From NCBI GenBank assembly GCA_016124275.1, contig WGOA01000052.1, forward strand, positions 1-64,000: 64,000 nt of DNA, given 5' to 3'. Origin of the DNA: Bacteroidota bacterium. Its GTDB lineage: Bacteria; Bacteroidota; Bacteroidia; Chitinophagales; BACL12. Both the position numbers and the translations under genes were made by a program. Shown here piece by piece: positions 28,535 to 37,969 of this stretch; within the stretch, counting starts at the first letter, position 1, and the number at the start of each line of letters is the position of its first letter. The notes under the pieces were generated by a model. It made no database searches, was not told where the DNA came from, and saw only the letters and a list, made by a program, of their open reading frames with translations.

Positions 28535-29923
28535 CTAAGGTGTTACCAGGAGCCGCACCCCATAACCCTGCAGGATTAACAATGAGAACAAGGTATCGGT
28601 TTGGTTGTCGAGCGCATTTTGCCAAATGCTGCCCTGCCATTCCACCGGAACGGAAAAAGTTTGGGGCGTATCGCGGAGGTTGACCAGCACCACGGCACTT
28701 TCTGAACCCGCGTCTTTGCGGAAGGCCACCACGTTTTCATCCGAGCCATCCGAGAGCGCGTCAGCCTTGAGCGCAGGGCTTTGCGCATAGGTATTCAGCA
28801 ACTTGCGGTAGCGCGCCAACAGGTCGGGGTTTTGGTTCCAGTTGATGGGCGAGTTCCAGAAAAAGGGAAGGGGAGTGGCCCGGCCCACTTCCTGGCTGCC
28901 GTAGATCAGGGGCACGCCGCCCATGGTGGTGGCTAAGACGGAGGCGGCGAAGGCGCCGTCAATGCCTCCGAACAGCTCCACTGGCGTGGCATCCCACGCG
29001 CTTTCGTCGTGGTTGGTGGTGAAGCGCAATTTCTGTTTGGTAGCGGGAACGCCGCTCAATTCCGATTGACTGTTGCTCATCAGCGTCAGGGCACTTCCCC
29101 CGTTAAAGGCATCTTTGACCCGCCCGTAAAAATTCCAGGAGTAGTTCATCTGAAAGCCTGCAGTGAAATGGTCGTTGCGCTGCCCTTCAGCGAGCAAAAT
29201 CACGTTGCGACCAGGCATGTTGCTCAGGGTATCCAAGGCTCGTTTCCAAAAGCTGTAGGGCACATAATCGGCGGCATCGCAGCGGTAGCCATCTACGTTG
29301 GCCGCTAAAATCCAGTATTTGAGTGCGCTGATCATGGCGGTCTGCATATCCTGGTTGCTGAAATTGAGGTCCGCCACGTCCAGCCAGCCGGTGCCCGGCG
29401 GATGCACGACCTCGCCGTTGACCTGCGTGTACCATTCGGGCCTGCTCATCCAGGGGTTGTCCCATGCGGTGTGGTTGGCCACCCAGTCCAGGATCACGGC
29501 GATGCCGCGGTCATGCGCTGCCTGAACCAGCGAACGCAGATCATCCAGCGTTCCGTATTCGTTGCTCACTGCTTTGTAGTCGGCTACGGAGTAAGGAGAA
29601 TTCACGGAATTGATGCTGCCGATGGGGTGAATGGGCATGAGCCAGATGACATTGATGCCCAGCGATTGAATGGAATCCATTCTGGCTTCCACGCCCGCCA
29701 GATCACCACCAGGGCTGAAGGCCCGCAGGTTCACCTCGTACATGATCACGTCTTCGGTGGCCGGTACTCCGCTGAAGGGGGTTCCGTATGCCGGCGGGTC
29801 CGGTTCGGGCACGTACACGCTGTCAATGGGCGGGTCAATAGGAGGATCTATGGTTGGCAGATCTTCCTTGCAGGAAAACAACAATATGGGCAGGAAGCAA
29901 ATCAACAGGCAGCGGACGAACAT
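28535..29923 (-). CDS. GH13 alpha-amylase family lipoprotein
   Basis: VNLRAFSPGGDLAGVEARMDSIQSLGINVIWLMPIHPIG; VDGYRCDAADYVP; LLAEGQ; FTTNHDE; lipobox LLFSCKED. Confidence 0.92.
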   Translation of the reverse strand: MFVRCLLICFLPILLFSCKEDLPTIDPPIDPPIDSVYVPEPDPPAYGTPFSGVPATEDVIMYEVNLRAFSPGGDLAGVEARMDSIQSLGINVIWLMPIHPIGSINSVNSPYSVADYKAVSNEYGTLDDLRSLVQAAHDRGIAVILDWVANHTAWDNPWMSRPEWYTQVNGEVVHPPGTGWLDVADLNFSNQDMQTAMISALKYWILAANVDGYRCDAADYVPYSFWKRALDTLSNMPGRNVILLAEGQRNDHFTAGFQMNYSWNFYGRVKDAFNGGSALTLMSNSQSELSGVPATKQKLRFTTNHDESAWDATPVELFGGIDGAFAASVLATTMGGVPLIYGSQEVGRATPLPFFWNSPINWNQNPDLLARYRKLLNTYAQSPALKADALSDGSDENVVAFRKDAGSESAVVLVNLRDTPQTFSVPVEWQGSIWQNALDNQTDTLFSLLILQGYGVRLLVTP

Positions 29924-29931
29924 AAGTTTAT

Positions 29932-31230
29932 CTATTTTTTCGAGGGGAGTTCGGCGCTTGCCTGTTCCAGGACTTCCTGAAGCACCCGGGCAAAATGGTA
30001 CACATCTTCGTAGCGGTTATACAGCGGAACGGGAGCGACGCGGATCACATCGGGCTCGCGCCAGTCTGCAATGATGCCCGCTTGCTTAAGGGCTTCAAAT
30101 ACCTCTTTGCCGTGTTGCTTGAACTGGATGGACAGTTGGCAGCCGCGCTGCGCGGGATCCGACGGGGTGATGATGCGAAAATCCGACGATTGGATTTGGT
30201 TCAACAGGTATTCCAGATACCCGGTTAACTGTTCGCTTTTGGTGCGCAGGGGCTCCATTCCGGCTTCGGCAAAAAGATCAAGGCTGGCGCGGTGAACCGC
30301 CATGGGCAGGACCGGCGCATTGCTCATTTGCCATCCGGCAGCGCCGGGTTGCGGGTGAAAACCGGGCTCCATGAGAAAGCGCGTTTCTTCGGAGTTTCCC
30401 CACCAACCGGCAAAGCGCGGCAAGTCAGATCGATTGGCATGCTTGTGGTGCACAAAAACGCCGCTGACGCCACCCGGTCCGGAATTGAGGTATTTGTAAC
30501 TGCACCAGACGGCAAAGTCAACCTCCCAGTCGTGCAGGCGAAGGGGTACATTTCCCACTGCGTGTGCCAGGTCATAGCCCACCACGGCTCCGGCTGCGCG
30601 CCCTGCTGCGGCAAGGGCAGGCAGGTCAAAAAACTGGCCGCTGTAGTAATTGACTCCGCCGATCAGGATCAGGGCCAATTCCTGGCCGTGTTCCTGGATA
30701 AACGCCAAAATGTCTTCGGTGCGGTGGGTTTGTTCGCCCGGCCGGAGCGGAAGCTCCAGGACTGCTTGTTCGGGGTCATAGCCGTGAAAGCGGGCCTGCA
30801 TTTCGGCAGCGTATTGGTCTGAGGGAAAAGCTTTGGCCTCGAGCAAAATTTTGTAGCGGCTCGGCGTAGGCCGGTAAAAACTGACCATCATCAGGTTCAG
30901 GTTCACCGACAGCGCGTTCATAACCACCACTTCGCCTGGCGAAGAAGCGCCTACCAATGCTGCCGTCTGGTGTTCAACCGTATGGTGGTAGTATAGCCAG
31001 GGGTTGCGGCTGTGCACGTGCCCTTCCACGCCCAGACGGGCCCAGTCTTCCAGTTCTGTGCGCACGTAATCCGCTGCGCTTTTGGGCTGAAGACCCAGGC
31101 TGTTGCCACAGAGGTAAACGGCGGGTTTGCCCTTCCATTCCGGATGGTGAAAGCGGTCCCGGAAATGTTTAAGCGGGTCTTTTTCGTCCAGTTGCCGGGC
31201 AAAGACCTGGCTGTTTTCAAACAATAACAT
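29932..31230 (-). CDS. kynU: kynureninase
   Basis: VYLCGNSLGLQPKSA; VGYDLAHAVGNVPLRLHDWEVDFAVWCSYKYLNSGPGG PLP-lysine region. Confidence 0.96.
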   Translation of the reverse strand: MLLFENSQVFARQLDEKDPLKHFRDRFHHPEWKGKPAVYLCGNSLGLQPKSAADYVRTELEDWARLGVEGHVHSRNPWLYYHHTVEHQTAALVGASSPGEVVVMNALSVNLNLMMVSFYRPTPSRYKILLEAKAFPSDQYAAEMQARFHGYDPEQAVLELPLRPGEQTHRTEDILAFIQEHGQELALILIGGVNYYSGQFFDLPALAAAGRAAGAVVGYDLAHAVGNVPLRLHDWEVDFAVWCSYKYLNSGPGGVSGVFVHHKHANRSDLPRFAGWWGNSEETRFLMEPGFHPQPGAAGWQMSNAPVLPMAVHRASLDLFAEAGMEPLRTKSEQLTGYLEYLLNQIQSSDFRIITPSDPAQRGCQLSIQFKQHGKEVFEALKQAGIIADWREPDVIRVAPVPLYNRYEDVYHFARVLQEVLEQASAELPSKK

Positions 31231-31278
31231 ATAATATTAAATGGATAACATAAGTTATGATAACATAAATTATGTTAT
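31224..31278. promoter_or_regulatory. ATAACATA operator-like repeat array at HAAO-kynU junction
   Basis: ATAACATATAATATT (31224), ATAACATAAGTTATG (31245-31259), ATAACATAAATTATG (31260-31274); inverted ATAACATAAATTATGTTAT (31260-31278). Confidence 0.6.
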
Positions 31279-31853
31279 GGAGAAGGTGGTTTTGGTGGTT
31301 CCATAACAGCTCCGCACGATTGGCAGGTGCGGTGCTCCTGGTTTTGGTAAAAGCGGGCCATGACCGGCGGTAGTTGCTTTACGATGTCGGTCATTTCAAA
31401 GTACTCCTCGTAGAGTTTGTTGCCGCAACTTTCACAAAACCAAAGCAGGCCGTCCTGTTCTCCCGGACTGCGGTGAAGTTCCATGACCAGGCCTACGCTG
31501 CCGGCAGGTCGTTGGGGAGAATGCGGCACCTTGGGCGGCAGCAGAAAAATTTCGCCCTGTTTAATGGGGATGGAAACCGGTTTGCCTTCATCGATGACGC
31601 GCAGCACCATGTCGCCTTCTATCATGTAGTAAAACTCTTCAGTTTCGTTGTAGTGGTAGTCTTTGCGGCCGTTCGGGCCGCCAACCACCATAACAATAAA
31701 GTCTTCGTTGTCATCGTACACCACCTGGTTGCCAACGGGTGGTTTGAGGCGGTCCCGGTGGTCGTTGATCCACTGCTGGAAATTGATCGCTTTGCGCAAG
31801 GCCATGACGGGGAGTTTTGGCTGTTTATGCCCGGCGCAAAGCCAGGCTCTCAT
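31275..31853 (-). CDS. 3-hydroxyanthranilate 3,4-dioxygenase
   Basis: YHYNETEEFYYMIEGDMVLRV cupin; FLLPPKVPHSPQRPAGSVGLVME; C-terminal CESCG...CQSCG rubredoxin-like metal site; true start may be MALRKAINF. Confidence 0.94.
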   Translation of the reverse strand: MRAWLCAGHKQPKLPVMALRKAINFQQWINDHRDRLKPPVGNQVVYDDNEDFIVMVVGGPNGRKDYHYNETEEFYYMIEGDMVLRVIDEGKPVSIPIKQGEIFLLPPKVPHSPQRPAGSVGLVMELHRSPGEQDGLLWFCESCGNKLYEEYFEMTDIVKQLPPVMARFYQNQEHRTCQSCGAVMEPPKPPSP

Positions 31854-31970
31854 CGTAAAGGTAAGGCTTTCGGCGGGGTCAGCGCAGCCTTGTTGTCCAT
31901 AGAACAGGTTGCAAGCGTACCTCCTAAACCAAAAAATGATTAGATTAGATTACCCTAAAAGCAAACCATA

Positions 31971-32195
31971 ATGGCAATACTGACCGTAGAGCTTATAGAT
32001 CCCCAGGTGAGGGCAATATTGGAACAACTTGCCAAGATGAATTTAATCAAGATTAAAGAAGATAAGGTGCCCTCAGAGCAGTTTGCAAACCTCTTAAACA
32101 AACTCAGAGCAAACGAAAAGGATGTTCCAGACCCGGGCGAAATATCAGCGGAAGTAGAGGCTGCCAGGGCCCTCAGAAAACAAAAGAATGGTTAA
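31971..32195 (+). CDS. putative antitoxin partner of the PIN toxin
   Basis: 74 aa charged small protein immediately upstream of, and overlapping by 8 nt, a PIN-domain gene. Confidence 0.55.
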   Translation: MAILTVELIDPQVRAILEQLAKMNLIKIKEDKVPSEQFANLLNKLRANEKDVPDPGEISAEVEAARALRKQKNG

Positions 32196-32604
32196 GGTGC
32201 CATTACGCGTTATACTTGACACCAATATTTGGATTAGCTATCTTATTTCGAGCAAATTAGCAAACATTGATTTGTTGCTTGAGAATGGGGTTATTCGATT
32301 GATATTCAGTGAAGAATCCTTGGAAGAGTTTATAGATGTAGCTAACCAACCCAAGTTCAGGAAATTTTTTACTCCTGAAGATATTGCAGTGTTGTTGGGG
32401 TTATTCACCTACTTCGCCGAAATGGTGGAGGTTAAGTCGGAAGTGGTTCAATGTCGAGATTTTAAAGATAATTTTTTGCTCGCCCTGGCAAAAGACAGTC
32501 ATGCGGATTACCTCATAACAGGGGATAAGGACTTATTGGAAATTGGAAGTTTTGAAAGTACACGTATCCTTACATGGTCAGAGTTTGAAAAGGTAGTGGG
32601 TTAA
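32188..32604 (+). CDS. PIN-domain toxin-like ribonuclease
   Basis: VILDTNIWISYLIS N-terminal Asp motif; CRDFKDNFLLALAKDSHADYLITGDKDLLEI PIN acidic residues. Confidence 0.85.
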   Translation: MVKVPLRVILDTNIWISYLISSKLANIDLLLENGVIRLIFSEESLEEFIDVANQPKFRKFFTPEDIAVLLGLFTYFAEMVEVKSEVVQCRDFKDNFLLALAKDSHADYLITGDKDLLEIGSFESTRILTWSEFEKVVG

Positions 32605-32686
32605 GAGGCATCGCTTAAAACCCCATAGACTAGGCTTGCTGAGCGTTTAAAGCTGAAGTTTAGTTCCGTAAAAGAGGATGGTAGCG

Positions 32687-33991
32687 TCAAGCGGAGCGCA
32701 GCACCAGATAATACACACTAAACCCGGTCAGGTAGAGCATGCCCAGCCAGCTCAGCGCGCGCAAAGCGCGGCCTGGACGAGCGGCTTCGGGGGTGTGTTT
32801 GCCGGTGACCAGGGCATAATTGGCCAGGGCAAAAAACGGGGCAGTAAGAAACGACAAGAGCGTGGCAAGGTCCACAAGGCTGCGCAGATCGGCGGCGAAT
32901 GAGCGGATGAGCAACAGGCCACCGGCCGCAACTGCGAGCAAGAGCGCAGGGTAGAGCCAGGCATGTCGGCCCTGATCGCTGCGATCGGGTTGTGGGGCGG
33001 ACGGTAGCCCTTCGCCCAAAAGCAACAGCGACTGGCGGAGCACCCGCGGCATAGCATCCAATACGGTGAGCGTGGTGCTGAACATGGTGGCCACCGCGGC
33101 CACAGCGATGGCAGCCCCAGCCAGAGGGCCCAGCGCAGAGCGGTACAGATCAATCAACAAGGCTGAAAAATCGGCGGGGGCAGACGGAAAATCGGGCGTG
33201 CTGCCGTACAGCATCCGGGCGCCGAGCAGGACAAAAATGACGGCAAGGATGGCCGTGCCGATGTACCCGACTCTGAAGTCAAACAGCGCGTCGCGGAGCG
33301 AAAAATCCGGTTGGTTCTTGCGTTTTTCCAGCGCCCATACCGAGTGCCAGACCGATAAATCAATGGGAGCGGGCATCCATCCCATGAGTCCGATAAGGAA
33401 AATGACGGCCAGCGGATCGGCGAAATGGAACGTTTTGAAGGGTCCGGCTGCAGGAGGCGCGGGCTGGCTAAAAGCCGCTGCGGCAGCGACCAGCGTAGCA
33501 ATACTGAGCAGGACAACGATGATTTTCATGCTGCTGTCCAACAGGCGATAGCGCCCAGCCAGAAGAAGCCCTGCGCTGACCAACAAGACCAGGGCACTCA
33601 TGTGCCAGGGAATCAGGGCCGTGCCCAGAACGTGTTGAACCAAGGCCGCGGTGACCCCGGTAACGGCGGCCTGAACGGTGAAGACCGTAGCCAGGGTCAG
33701 CAGCAGGTACAAGGCCAGCACCGCGTAGCCCAGGCGTTTGTAACCGGCCAACAGGCTCTCGCCGGTAGCCAGAGCATAGCGGGGGCCGAACTCAAAAAAA
33801 GGGTACTTCAAGGCGTTGGCCGCTACTACAGCAAAGAGCAAACCTAACCCGTATTCCGCACCGGCCCGGGTGCTTTGGTAAATGTGCGAAACGCCAACTG
33901 CGCTTCCCGCAAACAAGAGGCCCGGACCCAGGCGATGCCACCAGCGGAGGAGCGTTTGCGGCGCAGGAAGCGGAGAGGTGGTGTCGCGCAT
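32687..33991 (-). CDS. divergent Nramp-family transporter
   Basis: LGPGLLFAGSAVGVSHIYQSTRAGAEYG; GLMGWMPAPIDLSVWHS; about 11 TM segments. Confidence 0.8.
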   Translation of the reverse strand: MRDTTSPLPAPQTLLRWWHRLGPGLLFAGSAVGVSHIYQSTRAGAEYGLGLLFAVVAANALKYPFFEFGPRYALATGESLLAGYKRLGYAVLALYLLLTLATVFTVQAAVTGVTAALVQHVLGTALIPWHMSALVLLVSAGLLLAGRYRLLDSSMKIIVVLLSIATLVAAAAAFSQPAPPAAGPFKTFHFADPLAVIFLIGLMGWMPAPIDLSVWHSVWALEKRKNQPDFSLRDALFDFRVGYIGTAILAVIFVLLGARMLYGSTPDFPSAPADFSALLIDLYRSALGPLAGAAIAVAAVATMFSTTLTVLDAMPRVLRQSLLLLGEGLPSAPQPDRSDQGRHAWLYPALLLAVAAGGLLLIRSFAADLRSLVDLATLLSFLTAPFFALANYALVTGKHTPEAARPGRALRALSWLGMLYLTGFSVYYLVLRSA

Positions 33992-34004
33992 GGCCTGCCC
34001 CGGC

Positions 34005-35546
34005 TTAACTCTCCGGAACAGCGGCGCTGTTCAGGGCACGCAGCAAGTCAGCAACTTTGCCCGACGAAGGGCGCGGAGCCTGAACGTCTGAGATGGTGCC
34101 GTCAGGGGCGATGAGCATGAAGCGGGGGATGCCGTCAATGAGGTAGCGTTTGATGACGTCCGATTGCCAGGCACCTTCGGTAAAAATTTGCAGGCCACCC
34201 AGTTCTTTTTCCGCCACCATGGTCTCCCAGGCACCTTTGTTGTCGTCAACGGAGATGGACATCAGCACAACGGATTCGTCGCCGGCAAACGCTTCCTGTA
34301 GGGTTTCCAGGTGGGGAATTTCCGCGCGGCAAGGGCCGCACCAGGTGGCCCAGACATCCACGTACACGGCTTTTCCTTTGAGGTCGCTGAGCGCCACGCG
34401 GGAGCCATCGGGACGGACGCCGGCAAAGTCCGGTGCGGGTTTGCCGCTTGCCAATGCCTGCCAGTTGCGGTACAGTTTTTCCAATGCCTCGTGTTCCGGA
34501 CCGGGTTTGGCACTGGCCGAGTAGCGCTCATAGAGGGGTGCAGCACCTTCCGGGCCTTCGTAACTCAGGTATTCCCGCAAAACGGAACCGGTTAACTTGG
34601 CCTGAATGGCTTCGTTTTGGAAGGTTTGCTTGACCAGATCCATTTGCTGCAGCGACAGGGCAACCGGGTTTTCGGTGGCCGGGGGCACAGAAGCATCCTG
34701 CGCGCTTTCATCCGCAGCAGCGTTCATGGCCAGCGCACTCAAATAGCTGGACGCAAACGATTCAAAAACGTTTGACGACACGTTCCAATCGTTGTTCAGG
34801 TCCAATTGCTCGACAAAATCCCAATAACCACTGCTGGGTTCAAAAGTGGGGTTGCTGGCGTAATAGCGGTGGTATTCCGGGTAATTGGCCATTTCGCCCG
34901 CCCAGGTAAACTGCAGCTCAAGTTTTTCGCGCTCGGTGAAAAACTCATCCAGTTCAGCCGCATCCAAATCTGCCCTGAGTTTGTCGTAGCGTTCGCGCGC
35001 TTGCTGCACAAAAGCGGCTTCATCCAGTTCATAGGGGTTGTTTTCGCTTCGCAAAGCAGCGTTGCGAACCATTTTTGCCGCCAAGTAATTGTTGATGGCC
35101 GACCCGGTTCCCGAATAGGTCAAGGTCAGGTCGAATTGGGTGGCGTCCAGGCGCAAGTCCAGGGAGTCACCCGGACGGAAGTACGCGATCGTGAACTCCG
35201 GGCCAATGCGAATCCGGGCGTATTCGCCCTGTTCCAGGTCAAAGACCAGGGTAAAACGGCCTTCTGCATCCAGTTCGGTGTTGTACACCGAATCGGCGAT
35301 GTTGATGGAGGCATTGGTCCCCGCCGGATTGGTGATGGTACCTGCCAACACCGTGCGCAAGGGCCCTTGGTTTGTTTCTTCCTCCCCGCCTGCGGCGCAG
35401 CCCGGCAATAGGGCCACAGCGCTGAGGAACAACAGGCAAGCAGCCAGGGTAGGCAGCCGCCGGGCGAACGTTGCGCAGAGCGGCGAAAGGTTGGTCAGCC
35501 CGGGGGCTGACTCTGGCACTGGGTTGGAAGGATAGGGCATCATCAT
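34005..35546 (-). CDS. TlpA/ResA-like thioredoxin-fold lipoprotein
   Basis: VYVDVWATWCGPCRAEIPHLETLQEAF; N-terminal lipobox LLPGCAAG. Confidence 0.92.
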   Translation of the reverse strand: MMMPYPSNPVPESAPGLTNLSPLCATFARRLPTLAACLLFLSAVALLPGCAAGGEEETNQGPLRTVLAGTITNPAGTNASINIADSVYNTELDAEGRFTLVFDLEQGEYARIRIGPEFTIAYFRPGDSLDLRLDATQFDLTLTYSGTGSAINNYLAAKMVRNAALRSENNPYELDEAAFVQQARERYDKLRADLDAAELDEFFTEREKLELQFTWAGEMANYPEYHRYYASNPTFEPSSGYWDFVEQLDLNNDWNVSSNVFESFASSYLSALAMNAAADESAQDASVPPATENPVALSLQQMDLVKQTFQNEAIQAKLTGSVLREYLSYEGPEGAAPLYERYSASAKPGPEHEALEKLYRNWQALASGKPAPDFAGVRPDGSRVALSDLKGKAVYVDVWATWCGPCRAEIPHLETLQEAFAGDESVVLMSISVDDNKGAWETMVAEKELGGLQIFTEGAWQSDVIKRYLIDGIPRFMLIAPDGTISDVQAPRPSSGKVADLLRALNSAAVPES

Positions 35547-35652
35547 AGCGATGAAAATAGTTATAATTCAGCGAAAATGGGGGGTATTTGTGGGCCCGTT
35601 TAAGGGGTTTGCCCGGCAGTTGTTCCTAGCTTAGCCGTCTATTCAACCGATC

Positions 35653-36444
35653 ATGAGCAAGGATTTAATCGGGTTGCACGCCCTGGTTTGCGGGGCCAGC
35701 CGCGGAATTGGAAAAGCGTGTGCCCATGCTTTGGCCCAAGCGGGCGCTTCGGTCACCTGTGCTGCCCGCAGCGAGGATGGGTTAAAGGCCGTGGTGCAGG
35801 AATTGGACCGGAGCCAGGGCCAGCAGCACGGCTGGCTGGCGGCTGATTTCAGCAAGCCTTCTTTGCTGGGCGAAGCGCTGCAGGCGCATTTGGCAGCGGT
35901 TTCGGTGCCCTACCACATTTTGCTGAACAACACCGGAGGCCCTCCGGCGGGTCCGGCAGCAGAAGCCGACGAAGAGGATTTTCGCCGGGCGTTCAACCAG
36001 CACCTGGTCAGCAACCACGTCTTGGTCAAGGCGTTGCTGCCCGGCATGAAGCAGCATGGTTTCGGGCGAATTGTGAACATGATCTCCACGTCCGTTAAGC
36101 AACCTTTGCCGGGGCTGGGGGTGAGCAACACCGTGCGGGGTGCGGTAGCCAATTGGGCTAAAACGCTCGCCAACGAGTTGGCGATTCACGGCATTACCGT
36201 CAACAATGTACTGCCCGGTGCCACGCGCACCGAGCGGCTGGCAGAGATTATCCGCGATCAGGCAGCGCGGACCGGGTGCAGCGAAACTGAGGTAGCGGCA
36301 GCCATGCAAAGCCATGTGCCGATGAACCGTTTTGCAGAACCCGCCGAAATTGCTGCCGCTGTTGTTTTTCTGGCCTCTCCTGGGGCCAGCTACATTACCG
36401 GAATCAACCTGCCCGTTGACGGGGGCCGCACGTCAAGCCTCTGA
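35653..36444 (+). CDS. short-chain dehydrogenase/reductase
   Basis: ALVCGASRGIGKACAHALAQAG; LNNTGGPPAG; ASYITGINLPVDGGRTSSL. Confidence 0.92.
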   Translation: MSKDLIGLHALVCGASRGIGKACAHALAQAGASVTCAARSEDGLKAVVQELDRSQGQQHGWLAADFSKPSLLGEALQAHLAAVSVPYHILLNNTGGPPAGPAAEADEEDFRRAFNQHLVSNHVLVKALLPGMKQHGFGRIVNMISTSVKQPLPGLGVSNTVRGAVANWAKTLANELAIHGITVNNVLPGATRTERLAEIIRDQAARTGCSETEVAAAMQSHVPMNRFAEPAEIAAAVVFLASPGASYITGINLPVDGGRTSSL

Positions 36445-36464
36445 GCAAGCCCTAACTTTGCCGC

Positions 36465-37916
36465 ATGAATGCTTTGCTCAACATCCTCAATTTCATTGAT
36501 GGGGAGTTTGTTCCCGCGGTAGGCGAATCCTGGCTGGACAATGTTGAACCCGCAACCGGGGTGATTTATTCGCTGCTGGCCGATTCGGATGACCGGGATG
36601 TGGCACTTGCGGTGCAGGCGGCGGAAAAGGCCTTTCCCTCGTGGAGCAACATGCCTGCCACCGAGCGATCGCGCATCTTGTTGCGCATTGCCGAAGGCAT
36701 TGATACGCACATGGAAGAGCTGGCGCACGCGGAAAGCAAAGACAGCGGCAAGCCGGTGGAATTGGCGCGCACCGTGGACATCCCGCGGGCGCGGGACAAC
36801 TTTCATTTCTTTGGCACGGCGGTGATGCATTTCGCGTCAGAAAGCCATGCGATGCCCGGCCAGGCGATTAACTACACGCTGCGCCAGCCGCTGGGCACCG
36901 TGGCCTGCATTTCGCCGTGGAACCTTCCACTGTACCTGTTCACCTGGAAGATTGCGCCGGCGCTGGCTGCGGGCAATTGTGTGGTGGCTAAGCCTTCGGA
37001 AATTACCCCGGCCACGGCCTGGATGCTGGCCGACATAGCGCGCGCTGCGGGATTGCCTGCCGGTGTGCTCAACATCGTGCACGGTCTGGGACCCAAAGTA
37101 GGGGCGGCCTTGGTGGACCATCCTGGCATTAAGGCCATCAGTTTTACCGGAGGCACCAAAACCGGCGAAGCCATCGCGCGCAGCGCGGCGCCCCGCTTTA
37201 AGAAGTTGAGTTTGGAATTGGGCGGCAAAAATCCCAACCTGATTTTCGCGGATTGCGATTACGAGCAGGCGCTGCAAACGTCGGTACGGTCCAGTCTCTC
37301 CAACCAGGGCCAGATCTGCCTTTGCGGCAGCCGCATTTATGTGGAAAGGGCCTTGTACGATCGCTTCCGCAGTGATTTTGTAGCGCGGGTTGCAGCGCTG
37401 ATCCAGGGCGACCCCCTGCAGACGCAGACCCAACAGGGCGCCGTGGTTTCGCAGGCCCATTTTGACAAAGTCATGGCGTGCATTGCCTTGGCGCGCGAGG
37501 AAGGCGGGGTGGTGTTGACGGGCGGCAAGCCTGTTAAACTCAAAGGCCGCTGCTCCAAGGGATGGTTCATTGAGCCCACGGTTATTGAAGGGTTGGCGCC
37601 GGGCTGCCGCACCAACCGGGAGGAGATTTTCGGGCCTGTGGTTACGCTCCAACCGTTTGACCGCGAGGATGAAGCGTTGGCGCTGGCCAATGATGGCACC
37701 TATGGGTTGGCCGCTACGGTTTGGACGCAGAACCTGGACCGGGCACACCGGCTTGCCGAGCAGCTTCAGGCTGGCGTGGTCTGGGTTAATTGCTGGTTGC
37801 TGCGCGACTTGCGCACCCCCTTTGGCGGCATGCGCGATTCCGGCGTTGGCCGCGAAGGGGGCTGGGAAGCCATGCGCTTTTTTACGGAGCCAAAAAACGT
37901 CTGCATAAAGTATTAA
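36465..37916 (+). CDS. aldehyde dehydrogenase, likely 2-aminomuconic 6-semialdehyde dehydrogenase
   Basis: SFTGGTKTGEAIARSAAPRFKKLSLELGGKNPNLIFADCD; NQGQICLCGSRIYVE catalytic Cys; cluster context. Confidence 0.9.
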   Translation: MNALLNILNFIDGEFVPAVGESWLDNVEPATGVIYSLLADSDDRDVALAVQAAEKAFPSWSNMPATERSRILLRIAEGIDTHMEELAHAESKDSGKPVELARTVDIPRARDNFHFFGTAVMHFASESHAMPGQAINYTLRQPLGTVACISPWNLPLYLFTWKIAPALAAGNCVVAKPSEITPATAWMLADIARAAGLPAGVLNIVHGLGPKVGAALVDHPGIKAISFTGGTKTGEAIARSAAPRFKKLSLELGGKNPNLIFADCDYEQALQTSVRSSLSNQGQICLCGSRIYVERALYDRFRSDFVARVAALIQGDPLQTQTQQGAVVSQAHFDKVMACIALAREEGGVVLTGGKPVKLKGRCSKGWFIEPTVIEGLAPGCRTNREEIFGPVVTLQPFDREDEALALANDGTYGLAATVWTQNLDRAHRLAEQLQAGVVWVNCWLLRDLRTPFGGMRDSGVGREGGWEAMRFFTEPKNVCIKY

Positions 37917-37944
37917 ATGTTATGCATAACATTTAAAATGTTAT
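37913..37944. promoter_or_regulatory. 24-bp perfect palindrome overlapping a 19-bp ATAACAT-N5-ATGTTAT inverted repeat
   Basis: TTAAATGTTATGCATAACATTTAA (37913-37936) and ATAACATTTAAAATGTTAT (37926-37944). Confidence 0.65.
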
Positions 37945-37969
37945 TGCAACAATTGCAAAATCTATTGTT

